From: Pseudoduganella plicata
GTDB taxonomy: Bacteria; Pseudomonadota; Gammaproteobacteria; Burkholderiales; Burkholderiaceae_D
Direction of reading: 5' to 3'
Assembly (NCBI RefSeq): GCF_004421005.1
Contig: NZ_CP038026.1
Coordinates: forward strand, 2,976,001-3,040,000
DNA length: 64,000 nucleotides
Numbering within the stretch: position 1 is the first letter of the stretch; every line of letters starts with the position of its first letter. Positions 46,206 to 55,675 of the stretch are shown piece after piece. Below the pieces are notes generated by a model, which had not been told where the DNA came from, ran no database searches, and saw nothing but the letters and a program-made list of their open reading frames with translations. A program made the translations under genes and the position numbers.

Positions 46206-47330
46206 TTACTTGAGGAGCGCGCGGTACACGGCCGCCGTCTTGCGGGCCGTTTCGCGCCAGGTCAGTTGCAATGCCCGCACCGTGCCTGCCGCCATACAGC
46301 GGCGCCGCAGCGCATCGTCGCGCGCCAGTTCCAGCATGGCGCTGCCGATGGCCGACACCGACAGCGGGTCGACGTCGACCGCGGCGCCCGCCGTCACTTC
46401 CGGCACGGACGTGGCGTTCGAAGCGATCACCGGCACGCCGGCGCCGAACGCCTCGACAACCGGGATGCCGAAGCCTTCGTACAGCGACGGGAAGACAAAC
46501 ACGCCGGCGCCGGCATACACGTGGCGCAGCTGGTCGAAGCTGGTCAGGTGGCTCAGCCAGACAACGTTCTCGCCGCGCTGCTGCGCGGCGCGGATCCGGT
46601 TGACGACATCGTCGCTGCGCGCGCCGGGCGCGCCGACGATGACGAGCTGGCGTTGTGCTCGGACGTTCGCCGGCAGGCCCAGATACGCTTCCAGCAGGCG
46701 GGCAAAATTCTTGCGCGGCTGGATCGTGCCGACGGTGAGGAAGTAGCCTGCCCGCAGGCCGAGGGAGCGCAGCGTCTCGGCCACCCGGGACTCTGGCGCC
46801 GGTTCCAGCCAGGCTTCATCCACCCCGTTGGGCACGACGCTGATGCGGCGCTCGTCCACGCCAAAGCACTGGACCAGTTCCGCGATGGCGAATTGGCTGA
46901 CGGCGATCACGTGGTCGGCCTTGCGCGCCGCGTTCACCTGCGCCCAGTTCTTCAGGCCGCGCAAACGGGGATTGCACCATTCGGGATGGGCGATGGGCAG
47001 CGCGTCGTGCAAGGTGGCGACGACGGGGCAGTCCATCCGCACGATGCGGTAATCGGTGGCGTGAAAAACGTCCACGTCCATGTGCTGGCGCGTGCCCGGC
47101 AGGAGCAGGTCCGACACCGTCGCCAGCGCCAGGGAGCGCGGCATCGGCCGGCCAACGGACAGGCTCGCCGTGGGACCGAACGAATACGGTATCACCGCGC
47201 AGCCGGCCTGCGGCAGCTCGCGCAGCAGCGCGTGGCTGTACACGCCGATGCCATCGAGGCGGCCGCCCGTCAGGCCGGGTTCAGTCGTCGTCGTGGAAAG
47301 GCCAATGCGGAGCTGCCGCGGGGCCGACAT
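46206..47330 (-). CDS. Family 4 glycosyltransferase
   Basis: 374 residues, GT4. The N terminus (GLSTTTTEPGLTGGRLDGIGVYSHALL) and the donor-side motifs (GYFLTVGTIQPRKNFARLLEAYL, FPSLYEGFGIPVVEAFGAGVPVIASNATSVPEV) are those of mannosyl- or rhamnosyl-transferases such as WbpY/WbpZ-like enzymes. Cytoplasmic, no membrane segment. Its ATG overlaps the rmd stop (TGATG), so translation is coupled. With the neighbouring GT it would add D-rhamnose or mannose units from the GDP-sugar made by gmd/rmd. Linkage and acceptor cannot be inferred. Confidence 0.88.
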   Translation of the reverse strand: MSAPRQLRIGLSTTTTEPGLTGGRLDGIGVYSHALLRELPQAGCAVIPYSFGPTASLSVGRPMPRSLALATVSDLLLPGTRQHMDVDVFHATDYRIVRMDCPVVATLHDALPIAHPEWCNPRLRGLKNWAQVNAARKADHVIAVSQFAIAELVQCFGVDERRISVVPNGVDEAWLEPAPESRVAETLRSLGLRAGYFLTVGTIQPRKNFARLLEAYLGLPANVRAQRQLVIVGAPGARSDDVVNRIRAAQQRGENVVWLSHLTSFDQLRHVYAGAGVFVFPSLYEGFGIPVVEAFGAGVPVIASNATSVPEVTAGAAVDVDPLSVSAIGSAMLELARDDALRRRCMAAGTVRALQLTWRETARKTAAVYRALLK

Positions 47331-48280
47331 CACGCCTCGTACATCCAGCGCAGGGTGTCCGCCAGCGGCGGCGGTTCGATGGTGCCGACGACTGCCTGCA
47401 GGCGGCGGTTGTCGCCCGTCAGGCGCTCGACTTCGTTGGCGCGCACAAAAGCGGGATTGACATGGACGTCGATGCGGTAGCCCGCGATGTCGGCCATCAT
47501 GTCCAGCACTTCGCCCAGCGAATACGCCTTGCCGGAGCTGACGTTGAAGATGCGCCGCGCCGCGTCGCCGGCCGGCGCTGCGGCCAGCAGGCGGCGATAG
47601 GCGGCGGCAACCAGGCGCACGTCGGAAAAGTCGCGCCAGACGTGCAGGTTGCCCAGCTCGATACGCGCTTCCTTGCGGCGGAAATGCGAGACGATTTTGG
47701 GCAGCAGGAAGTTGTCGGCCTGACCCACGCCCGTGTAGTTGAACGGGCGGGCCAGCACGATGGGCAGCTTGTCCATCCACAGCCGCGCCATGTATTCCAT
47801 CGCCAGCTTGCTGACGGCGTAATCGTTGGCGGGAGCGGCCGGCACGTCCTCGTGGATGACGGGAACATCGGTGTTGCCGTAGATGTTGGCGCTCGACGCG
47901 ACCAGCACGGCGGACGGCTTTTTCGGCGTCCCCGCCAGCGCTTCCAGCAGGTTGCGCGTGCCGACGACATTGACCCGATAAATCTGCTCGACGTCGGAAT
48001 GGGCGACAAAGGCGATCGCGGCCAGGTGCACGACGACATCCGGCATCACTTCCCGTACGGCGGCGGCCAGGCCGTCGCGGTCCAGCAGGTCCACGCCGAT
48101 GACGCCAGGTGCGCTGGCGCTGCCCGGCGTGGCGGTGCCGAAGACTTCATAGCCGGCCAGCGCCAGCTCCTCTGCCACGTAGCGGCCCGTGAACCCGGCG
48201 ATGCCGGTCACGAGCGCCCGCTTGCCCGCGCCTTCGCGCGCGCCGGACAGTAACGTCAACGGTGGCAGCACGGCGCTCAT
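47330..48280 (-). CDS. rmd: GDP-6-deoxy-D-lyxo-4-hexulose (GDP-4-keto-6-deoxymannose) reductase
   Basis: 316 residues, extended short-chain dehydrogenase. The NAD(P) motif TGIAGFTGRYVAEEL lies near residue 25, the catalytic Ser region is VLVASSANIYG, and the active-site pair is YAVSK. With Gmd it converts GDP-4-keto-6-deoxymannose to GDP-D-rhamnose. It is distinguished from fucose synthase (Fcl) by lacking the epimerase features and by its similarity in layout to Rmd. It starts 1 bp after the gmd stop and overlaps the following GT gene. N-terminal residues 1-18 are an extension before the Rossmann fold. Confidence 0.85.
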   Translation of the reverse strand: MSAVLPPLTLLSGAREGAGKRALVTGIAGFTGRYVAEELALAGYEVFGTATPGSASAPGVIGVDLLDRDGLAAAVREVMPDVVVHLAAIAFVAHSDVEQIYRVNVVGTRNLLEALAGTPKKPSAVLVASSANIYGNTDVPVIHEDVPAAPANDYAVSKLAMEYMARLWMDKLPIVLARPFNYTGVGQADNFLLPKIVSHFRRKEARIELGNLHVWRDFSDVRLVAAAYRRLLAAAPAGDAARRIFNVSSGKAYSLGEVLDMMADIAGYRIDVHVNPAFVRANEVERLTGDNRRLQAVVGTIEPPPLADTLRWMYEA

Positions 48281-48281
48281 G

Positions 48282-49412
<1,131 letters not shown>

Positions 49413-49431
49413 TTACATTAATTACAGCTTG

Positions 49432-50037
49432 TTACGCGTCGATTTTACGCTGACGGCGGCGGGCCGCGACGAGAACCGCGAGGCCTGCCGGCAGCAGCAG
49501 CGCGGTCGACGGTTCGGGGACTGGCGGTGGAGAAATCGTGAAGGTGGTCTGGTTGGTCCAGTTGTACCAGTTGGTCCATGACGTACCCGTGCTGGAGTTT
49601 CCGCCTTCCGACCCGAAATGGCTGCCGGACACGATGCTGCCGCTCCATGAGCTGCTGGCTTCGTCGTTTCCAAAGTGGTGGATTGAAAATTCGAGCTGGC
49701 CCGTGGTCTTGTAGCTGAAGCTGTCGATCTGGCACTTCAGGAAAGGCGCCCACGTGCGCGCGCAGCCGCCCGGGTTCATATGCGCATGCGGATCTTCCGG
49801 GAACGGCTCGAGCAAGACAAAGGATTGCACCTGCAAGTATGTCAGCTCGTCTGCCAGAAGAACGCCGTCGGCATTGGCATCTTCGCCCCTGAAGGATCCC
49901 GTCAACTGGTAATTGAACGGGGCGCCCGTCTCGGCATTGATGAATCCTGTATAGCCGAAATTCCACGTCGTCTCCGCCGCATGGACGCAAGCGGTTCCCG
50001 CCGCCAGCAAGGCGGCGCACAGCAGTTTTTTGACCAT
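49432..50037 (-). CDS. PEP-CTERM sorting-domain protein
   Basis: 201 residues. Signal peptide MVKKLLCAALLAAGTACVHA. The mature region is rich in Trp, Ser, Thr and Gly (SGTSWTNWYNWTNQTTFTI-like stretch near the C terminus). It ends in the exosortase signal PPVPEPSTALLLPAGLAVLV and ARRRQ. Expected to be cleaved and exported by an exosortase system linked to polysaccharide export. Its place beside the gmd-rmd-GT cassette is suggestive but there is no shared operon (107 bp gap, own ribosome-binding site AGGAAAA). Function of the mature domain unknown. Confidence 0.9.
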   Translation of the reverse strand: MVKKLLCAALLAAGTACVHAAETTWNFGYTGFINAETGAPFNYQLTGSFRGEDANADGVLLADELTYLQVQSFVLLEPFPEDPHAHMNPGGCARTWAPFLKCQIDSFSYKTTGQLEFSIHHFGNDEASSSWSGSIVSGSHFGSEGGNSSTGTSWTNWYNWTNQTTFTISPPPVPEPSTALLLPAGLAVLVAARRRQRKIDA

Positions 50038-50187
50038 TGTGTTTTTCCTGGTGAAGTGACAAGGATTGCCGGCCTCTCCGGCCGATCAATCTTGCAATAA
50101 AGCACCACGAAGGCAATGTATGGCTGACGAATTTTCAAAATAAATCTTAGAAATCAGTGACTTGCAGATAGCAAGCCAGTGCCGTCG

Positions 50188-50640
50188 TCAATACGCAACG
50201 CCACGCGCCATCAGCGCCGCGGCAATCGGAATCAATGCGAAAACATGGATTTCGGCCAGCATTGTACGGCGCACCGCCGTCAGCTCGGCGGCAGGCGGCG
50301 TGAAGGCCGGATCGGCCTTGAGCGCCTTCTGCCACGCGACGATGCGCAAGGTTGGCCTGATGGACAGCAGGCCGACGACGGCAAACGCGCCGACCTTTGC
50401 CCAGAACGCGTGGTTGTGCAGGTAGAAGTCCGCCCCCCTGGCGCCGAACCAGACGCGGGAAAAGCCGACCACCAGGATGGCGACGGCCAGCGCACCGTAA
50501 GCGGCGTCGAACCGCCCGAGCAGCCGCACGGTGTGAGGCGACATGGCGGCGGGCCGCATCAGCGCCAGTCCGGCCGCCAGCACGGCCGCGATGCCGAATA
50601 CGATCAGGTGGTGGACGATGGCGAGGATGAGGTCGGTCAT
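50188..50640 (-). CDS. DUF2214 family membrane protein
   Basis: 150 residues with four hydrophobic helices (LILAIVHHLIVFGIAAVLAAGLAL, AAYGALAVAILVVGFSRVWFGA, WAKVGAFAVVGLLSIRPTLRI, VFALIPIAAALMARGVAY). The residues FGARGADFYLHNHAFWAKV between helices 2 and 3 are the most conserved part of DUF2214. Predicted inner-membrane protein of unknown role. ATG 50640 is used; the longer frame upstream has a basic, non-family sequence. Confidence 0.85.
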   Translation of the reverse strand: MTDLILAIVHHLIVFGIAAVLAAGLALMRPAAMSPHTVRLLGRFDAAYGALAVAILVVGFSRVWFGARGADFYLHNHAFWAKVGAFAVVGLLSIRPTLRIVAWQKALKADPAFTPPAAELTAVRRTMLAEIHVFALIPIAAALMARGVAY

Positions 50641-50768
50641 GGTGGGCACAATGTAGCGCTGTCTGCCGGGCATGTCAAAAAGTACATGTGGCGCACTTTT
50701 GACACGCCGGCGCCAGCGCGTTCCCCGGGCAGCAGCCAGAAAACGCACTTGTCCGAAAAACCTGACGC

Positions 50769-51755
50769 CTACGTCTGCTTTCCGCCTGCGCCGGCGGCGA
50801 GCGCCCGGCCTGACTCAGTCGATTGCGCGGCGGGCGCGCGCGTAACGAGCCAGATGCCGGCACAGACCAGCACCAACCCCGCCAGATTCTTCCATTCAAG
50901 GATGCTCTCGCCCAGGAACAGCGCCGACAACGCAGCACCGAACACGGGAATCAGGAACGCGAACATGCTGACCGTGCCGACCGGATTGTGCTTCAGCAGC
51001 AGACTCCACAGCGTGAAGGCCACGGCCGACAGCAGCGCCAGGTAGACCAGCAGAACCGCCGGCACAGCCGTCATGGCACCTGCCGTGCCGCCAGCCGCAT
51101 AGCCGCCCGCCAGCAGCGCGGCACCGCCGATGGCGAGCTGCCAGCCCGTCATGACCATCGCGTCCATCCCGCCCGACACCTGCTTGCCGTAGATCGATGC
51201 CGCCGACAGCACCAACGCGGCAATGACGATAAAGCCTTCGCCATGCAGGGTGACCGGGATGGCGGCGCCACCGGCGCCAACGTTCACCGCCACCACACCG
51301 GCGAACCCGAGCAGGCAACCGGCCGCCTTGCGCGGCGACAGGCGGTCATTGCGATAGATGAAGTGCGCCAGCAGCACGCTGAAGAAGGTCGTGGTGGCGT
51401 TCAGGATCGACGCGCGCACGCCTGTCGTGTAAGCCAGTCCGATGTAGAAGAACAGGTACTGGAGTCCGGTCTGCGCGAGGCCCAGCACGGTCAACTGGCG
51501 CAGCTGGCGCGCCGTCAGCCGCAAGGCCGGCTTGCGCATGGCGACGGCCAGCACCAGCAGCAAGGCGCCGGCCAGCAGGAAGCGCCATCCGGCGAACACC
51601 AGCTTCGAGGGCACGTCGTGCCGGGCGATCCCCAGCAGCTCATAGCCGGTCTTGATGGAAGGGTACGAGCTGCCCCACAGCAGGCAGCACAGCGTTGCCA
51701 GGATGAGGACTGTTTGCGGTCGGGCGAAAAAAGGCGGCGTGGCTTGCTGGGTCAT
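50769..51755 (-). CDS. EamA/DMT family transporter
   Basis: 328 residues, ten helices in two EamA repeats (first: TLCCLLWGSSYPSIKTGYELLG; second: VLSAASIYGKQVSGGMDAMVMTGWQ). Drug/metabolite transporter superfamily; members export amino acids, nucleosides or other metabolites and the substrate here is not readable. The C-terminal tail (about 20 residues) is Ala/Gly-rich. ATG 51755 or ATG 51773 could be the start; neither has a strong ribosome-binding site. It lies on the same strand as maeB, 150 bp downstream of it and behind the maeB terminator, so it is independent. Confidence 0.85.
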   Translation of the reverse strand: MTQQATPPFFARPQTVLILATLCCLLWGSSYPSIKTGYELLGIARHDVPSKLVFAGWRFLLAGALLLVLAVAMRKPALRLTARQLRQLTVLGLAQTGLQYLFFYIGLAYTTGVRASILNATTTFFSVLLAHFIYRNDRLSPRKAAGCLLGFAGVVAVNVGAGGAAIPVTLHGEGFIVIAALVLSAASIYGKQVSGGMDAMVMTGWQLAIGGAALLAGGYAAGGTAGAMTAVPAVLLVYLALLSAVAFTLWSLLLKHNPVGTVSMFAFLIPVFGAALSALFLGESILEWKNLAGLVLVCAGIWLVTRAPAAQSTESGRALAAGAGGKQT

Positions 51756-51848
51756 CGGTCTGAACGGTTGCATCAAACCCGCGATGATACGAGAGTTGGC
51801 GCAGCTGCGTGCTTCGGTCGACATTTCAGGCGGCGCGATGACAGCATC

Positions 51849-51874
51849 AAAAAAAAGGCCGCCTCGCGGCGGCC
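51849..51874 (-). terminator. Terminator of maeB
   Basis: On the minus strand GGCCGCC, loop GCGA, GGCGGCC (51874-51857), followed by eight T (51856-51849). Lies 33 bp after the maeB stop. Confidence 0.9.
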
Positions 51875-51906
51875 TCCCTCTCACGGCACTCAGGTTCAAC
51901 CCTTGT

Positions 51907-54225
51907 TCAGCCCTTGCGCTGCGCAACCACGTCGACCACGCACAGCGCCGTCATGTTGACGATGCGGCGCACGGTGGCCGACGGCGTCAGGATGTGCACC
52001 GGCGCGGCGCAGCCCAGCAGGATCGGGCCGATGGCGATGCCGTTGCCGGCTGCCGTCTTGACCAGGTTGTAGGCGATGTTGGCGGACTCGATGTTCGGTG
52101 CCACCAGCAGGTTCGCATCGCGCTCGAGGCGCGAGTTCGGCATCAGCTTCTTGCGCAGCTTCGAATCGAGTGCGGTATCGCCGTGCATCTCGCCGTCGAT
52201 CTCCAGGTCCGGCGCGCGTTCCTGCACCAGCTTGAGCGTGGTGCGCATCTTCTGCGCCGATTCGCTGTTGGAGGAACCGAAGTTCGAGTGCGACAGCAGC
52301 GCCACCGATGGCGACAGGCCAAAGCGGCGCATCTCCTCGGCCGCCATCAGCGTGATCTCGGCCAGCTGTTCGGCGGTCGGATTCTCGTTGACGTGCGTAT
52401 CGACCATGACCAGCTGACGCTCCGGCAGGACCAGCACGTTCATCGCCGCATACACGTTGGCGCCGGCGCGCTTGCCCAGCACCTGGTCGATGTAGTGCAG
52501 GTGCAGCTGGGTGGTGCCGAAGGTGCCGCAGATCATGCCGTCCGCATCGCCCTTCCTGATCATCATCGCGCCGATCAGGCTGTGGCGGCGGCGCATTTCC
52601 AGCTTCGCGTATTCCTCCGTCACGCCCTTGCGGTTGGTGAGTTCGTAGTACGACGTCCAGTAGTCGCGGTAGCGGTCATCGTAGTCCGGGTTGATGACGT
52701 CGAAATCGACACCCAGCTTCAGGCGCAGGCCGAACTTCTCGATGCGCTGCTCCAGCACGGCCGGACGGCCGACCAGGATCGGGCGCGCCAGGCGCTCGTC
52801 CACGACGACCTGCACGGCGCGCAGCACGCGCTCTTCTTCGCCTTCGGCGTAGACGATGCGCTTCAGTTCGGGGTGCGTGCCCTTGGCAACCGAGAACAGC
52901 GGCTTCATGAAGGTGCCGCTGCGGTAGACGAATTCCTGCAGGCTGTCGGCGTACGCTTCGAGGTTCTTGATCGGACGCGTGGCGACGCCCGAATCCTCGG
53001 CCGCCTTGGCCACGGCCGGCGCAATCTTGATCAAGAGGCGCGGATCGAACGGCATCGGGATCAGGTATTCCGGGCCGAACGACAGGTTGGTGAAGCCGTA
53101 GGTTGTCGCCACGACGTCGGACTGCTCGGCGTGCGCCAGCTCGGCGATCGCGTGTACGACGGCGATTTCCATTTCGCGCGTGATGGTGCTGGCGCCGCAA
53201 TCGAGCGCGCCGCGGAAGATGTACGGGAAACAGAGCACGTTGTTGACCTGGTTCGGGTAGTCCGAACGGCCCGTGCAGATGACGGCGTCGTCGCGCACGG
53301 CCTTGACGTCTTCCGGCAGGATCTCCGGATTCGGGTTGGCCAGTGCCAGGATGATTGGACGCGGGGCCATCTGGCGCACCATGTCCTGCTTCAGCACGCC
53401 GCCGGCGGACAGGCCCAGGAAGATGTCGGCGTCGGCGATCACTTCACCCAGGGTACGGGCGGAGGTCTCGCGCGCGAAGCGTTCCTTGTCCGGGTCCATC
53501 AGCTCGGTGCGGCCCTTGTAGACGACGCCGGCCAGGTCGGTGACGAAAATATTCTCGATCGGGAAGCCCAGGTCGACGATCAGGTCCAGGCAGGCCAGCG
53601 CCGCGGCGCCCGCGCCCGACACGACCAGCTTGCATTCCTTGATGTTCTTGCCGACCAGGGAAATGCCGTTCAGGATGGCGGCACCGACGATGATGGCGGT
53701 ACCATGCTGGTCGTCGTGGAAGACGGGAATCTTCATCCGCTTGCGCAGTTCGCGCTCGATGTAGAAGCACTCGGGCGCCTTGATGTCTTCCAGGTTGACG
53801 CCGCCGAACGTGGGTTCCAGCGCGGCGATGATGTCGATCAGCTTGTCCGGATCCTGCTCGTTGATTTCAATGTCGAAGACGTCGATGCCGGCAAACTTCT
53901 TGAACAGGACGCCCTTGCCTTCCATGACCGGCTTGGACGCCAGTGCACCGATATTGCCCAGGCCGAGCACGGCGGTACCGTTGGAAATTACGGCGACGAG
54001 GTTGCCGCGGGCCGTGTACTTATAGGCCGCGGCCGGGTCCACGACGATTTCTTCGCAGGGAGCGGCAACACCGGGCGAGTACGCCAATGCCAGGTCGCGC
54101 TGGTTGGTCAGTTGCTTGGTCGGGGTGACGCTGATCTTACCCGGCCGTGGGCATTCATGGTATTCCAGCGCCGCGGCACGCAGTTGCTGGCGCAGTTCCT
54201 CTTTCTTGTCAGATGACGAATCCAT
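51907..54225 (-). CDS. maeB: NADP-dependent malic enzyme, MaeB type
   Basis: 772 residues. N-terminal malic enzyme (about 1-430): substrate tyrosine in [17 protein letters not shown], lysine region [27 protein letters not shown], metal-site [16 protein letters not shown], cofactor motif [16 protein letters not shown]. The C-terminal phosphotransacetylase-like domain (about 440-765) lacks acetyltransferase activity in characterised MaeB enzymes and serves regulation, for example by acetyl-CoA. It decarboxylates malate to pyruvate giving NADPH and so links the TCA cycle, which the hexuronate pathway feeds, to biosynthesis. Strong terminator downstream. Confidence 0.95.
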   Translation of the reverse strand: MDSSSDKKEELRQQLRAAALEYHECPRPGKISVTPTKQLTNQRDLALAYSPGVAAPCEEIVVDPAAAYKYTARGNLVAVISNGTAVLGLGNIGALASKPVMEGKGVLFKKFAGIDVFDIEINEQDPDKLIDIIAALEPTFGGVNLEDIKAPECFYIERELRKRMKIPVFHDDQHGTAIIVGAAILNGISLVGKNIKECKLVVSGAGAAALACLDLIVDLGFPIENIFVTDLAGVVYKGRTELMDPDKERFARETSARTLGEVIADADIFLGLSAGGVLKQDMVRQMAPRPIILALANPNPEILPEDVKAVRDDAVICTGRSDYPNQVNNVLCFPYIFRGALDCGASTITREMEIAVVHAIAELAHAEQSDVVATTYGFTNLSFGPEYLIPMPFDPRLLIKIAPAVAKAAEDSGVATRPIKNLEAYADSLQEFVYRSGTFMKPLFSVAKGTHPELKRIVYAEGEEERVLRAVQVVVDERLARPILVGRPAVLEQRIEKFGLRLKLGVDFDVINPDYDDRYRDYWTSYYELTNRKGVTEEYAKLEMRRRHSLIGAMMIRKGDADGMICGTFGTTQLHLHYIDQVLGKRAGANVYAAMNVLVLPERQLVMVDTHVNENPTAEQLAEITLMAAEEMRRFGLSPSVALLSHSNFGSSNSESAQKMRTTLKLVQERAPDLEIDGEMHGDTALDSKLRKKLMPNSRLERDANLLVAPNIESANIAYNLVKTAAGNGIAIGPILLGCAAPVHILTPSATVRRIVNMTALCVVDVVAQRKG

Positions 54226-54294
54226 TGCTGTACTGCCTTCCCTAGGTGCTCTGAAAAATCCTTTGATTTTAGCAGACGCCCCGAAGCGGCAAAG

Positions 54295-54323
54295 TAGGTA
54301 TTTTCACCAAGCCATTATGTCAA
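54295..54323 (-). promoter_or_regulatory. Possible maeB promoter
   Basis: On the minus strand a perfect TTGACA (54323-54318), 17-bp spacer and a weak TACCTA (54300-54295). The region is AT-rich compared with its surroundings. Confidence 0.35.
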
Positions 54324-54440
54324 TAGGTAAATTGACATTGATTCCTCTAATTCTGCGATAGTTTTGCTATCGCTTACCCGTGGCGCCTCATCCACCGCAG
54401 GCGTAATACACTTTCAGCACCGATCTTCAAGGAGGGCGCC

Positions 54441-54605
54441 GTGGCGAAACGATTTGTCGTGCTGGCGGCCGTGCTGCTGATTCTGGGCGCGGTCGGATAT
54501 TTTTTCGGGGCGGGACAGGCACTCGCCTGCGGCGTCGCCGCGGTCGCGGTGTACGTCTACGCGATGTACAAGCGTTACAAGGGGGCGGCGCCGCCAGGGC
54601 GGTGA
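54441..54605 (+). CDS. Short membrane peptide, 54 residues
   Basis: GTG start at 54441 with GGAGGG 4 nt before it. The peptide reads MAKRFVVLAAVLLILGAVG, then YFFGAGQALACGVAAVAVYVY, then a basic tail AMYKRYKGAAPPGR. Two adjacent hydrophobic segments could span the membrane as a hairpin. It is too short for family recognition. The stop is 69 bp before the thiL start, so the two could share a transcript. Support comes from the ribosome-binding site and the coherent hydrophobic pattern. Confidence 0.5.
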   Translation: MAKRFVVLAAVLLILGAVGYFFGAGQALACGVAAVAVYVYAMYKRYKGAAPPGR

Positions 54606-54673
54606 GCAGGATGGCGACATGCCCCGCCTGCGGTCATGTCAGGCCGTTGGCGGCCGACATCGTAAAATACCGC

Positions 54674-55645
54674 ATGCTCTCCGAATTCGACCTGATCAAA
54701 CAATACTTCGTCCGTCCGGCCGGCAGCGGCCAGCCCCGCTCCGTGCTGGGCATCGGCGACGACTGCGCCCTGCTGGCGCCCGCCCCCGGCATGCAGCTGG
54801 CCATTTCCTCCGACATGCTGGTCGAGGGCCGGCATTTCTTCGAGGGCGAGGATGCGCGCCGGCTTGGCCATAAAAGCCTTGCCGTCAACCTCTCCGACCT
54901 GGCCGCAATGGGTGCGCGGCCGGTGGCGTTCACGCTGGCGCTGGCATTGCCTGCCGCCCAACCCGACTGGCTGCAGGGCTTTTCAAGCGGCCTGTTCGCG
55001 CTGGCCGATGCGCACGGCTGTGAACTGATCGGCGGCGATACGACCCGGGGACCGCTCACTATCTGCATCACCGTATTCGGCGAAGTCGCACCGGGCAAAT
55101 CGCTGCGCCGCGACGCAGCCCGGCCGGGTGACGACATCTGGGTGTCCGGTACGCTGGGCGATGCCCGGCTGGCGCTGGCCGGCTTCAGGCTGGAGCATTC
55201 GCTGGGCGCGGAGCTGCAGCACGCGGCGGCGCAGCGGATGCACCTGCCGACGCCGCGCGTGGCGCTGGGCGTGGCGCTGGCCGATGGAGGCCTGGCGCGC
55301 GCCGCCATCGATATCTCCGATGGCCTCGGGGGCGACCTGCGTCACATCCTCGACCGTTCGGGCGTGGGGGCGACACTCGATGTCGACGCGCTGCCGCCCG
55401 GCCCCGTGCTGGCGCAGCAGGCACAGTCGCTGCGGCGGGCGTTCACGGTGGCCGGCGGCGACGATTACGAGCTCTGTTTTACTGCCGATCCCGCACAGCG
55501 CGACGCCATCGCGGCCGCAGCCGCGCGGTGCGGCACGCCGGTGACACGGGTCGGGCGGATCGACGGCGACGCCGGCTTGCGCCTTGTCGATGCCAATGGC
55601 ATGCCGCTCGATCTCGTACTGGCCGGCTTCGATCACTTCAAATAG
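54674..55645 (+). CDS. thiL: Thiamine-monophosphate kinase
   Basis: 323 residues of the PurM/ThiL superfamily. Phosphorylates thiamine monophosphate to the active diphosphate with ATP. Seen: N-terminal LSEFDLIKQYFVR, GIGDDCALLAPAPG, MLVEGRHF, the Mg-binding KSLAVNLSDLAAMGARPVAFTLAL, ELIGGDTTRGP, and ISDGLGGDLRHIL plus AGGDDYELCFT in the second half. ATG 54674 matches the usual family start; an upstream in-frame ATG at 54611 would add a short CPACG-containing leader with no known counterpart. In betaproteobacteria thiL is often followed by pgpA; here the next gene is convergent. Confidence 0.94.
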   Translation: MLSEFDLIKQYFVRPAGSGQPRSVLGIGDDCALLAPAPGMQLAISSDMLVEGRHFFEGEDARRLGHKSLAVNLSDLAAMGARPVAFTLALALPAAQPDWLQGFSSGLFALADAHGCELIGGDTTRGPLTICITVFGEVAPGKSLRRDAARPGDDIWVSGTLGDARLALAGFRLEHSLGAELQHAAAQRMHLPTPRVALGVALADGGLARAAIDISDGLGGDLRHILDRSGVGATLDVDALPPGPVLAQQAQSLRRAFTVAGGDDYELCFTADPAQRDAIAAAAARCGTPVTRVGRIDGDAGLRLVDANGMPLDLVLAGFDHFK

Positions 55646-55675
55646 CTACCGCAAGAGGCGCAGCGCGTCCAGACA

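Noticed and set aside
45276-47480. 734-codon open frame antisense to the glycosyltransferases
   Set aside because: Shadow; both GT4 genes on the other strand have intact donor-site motifs and coupled starts.
51652-54216. 854-codon open frame antisense to maeB
   Set aside because: Arg/His/Asp-rich shadow with no motif; maeB on the minus strand is unequivocal.
54602-54673. CPACG-containing N-terminal extension of ThiL
   Set aside because: Looks like a zinc-ribbon start but no ThiL has one; ATG 54674 begins exactly at the family start and TAAAAT at 54663 suggests a promoter there.
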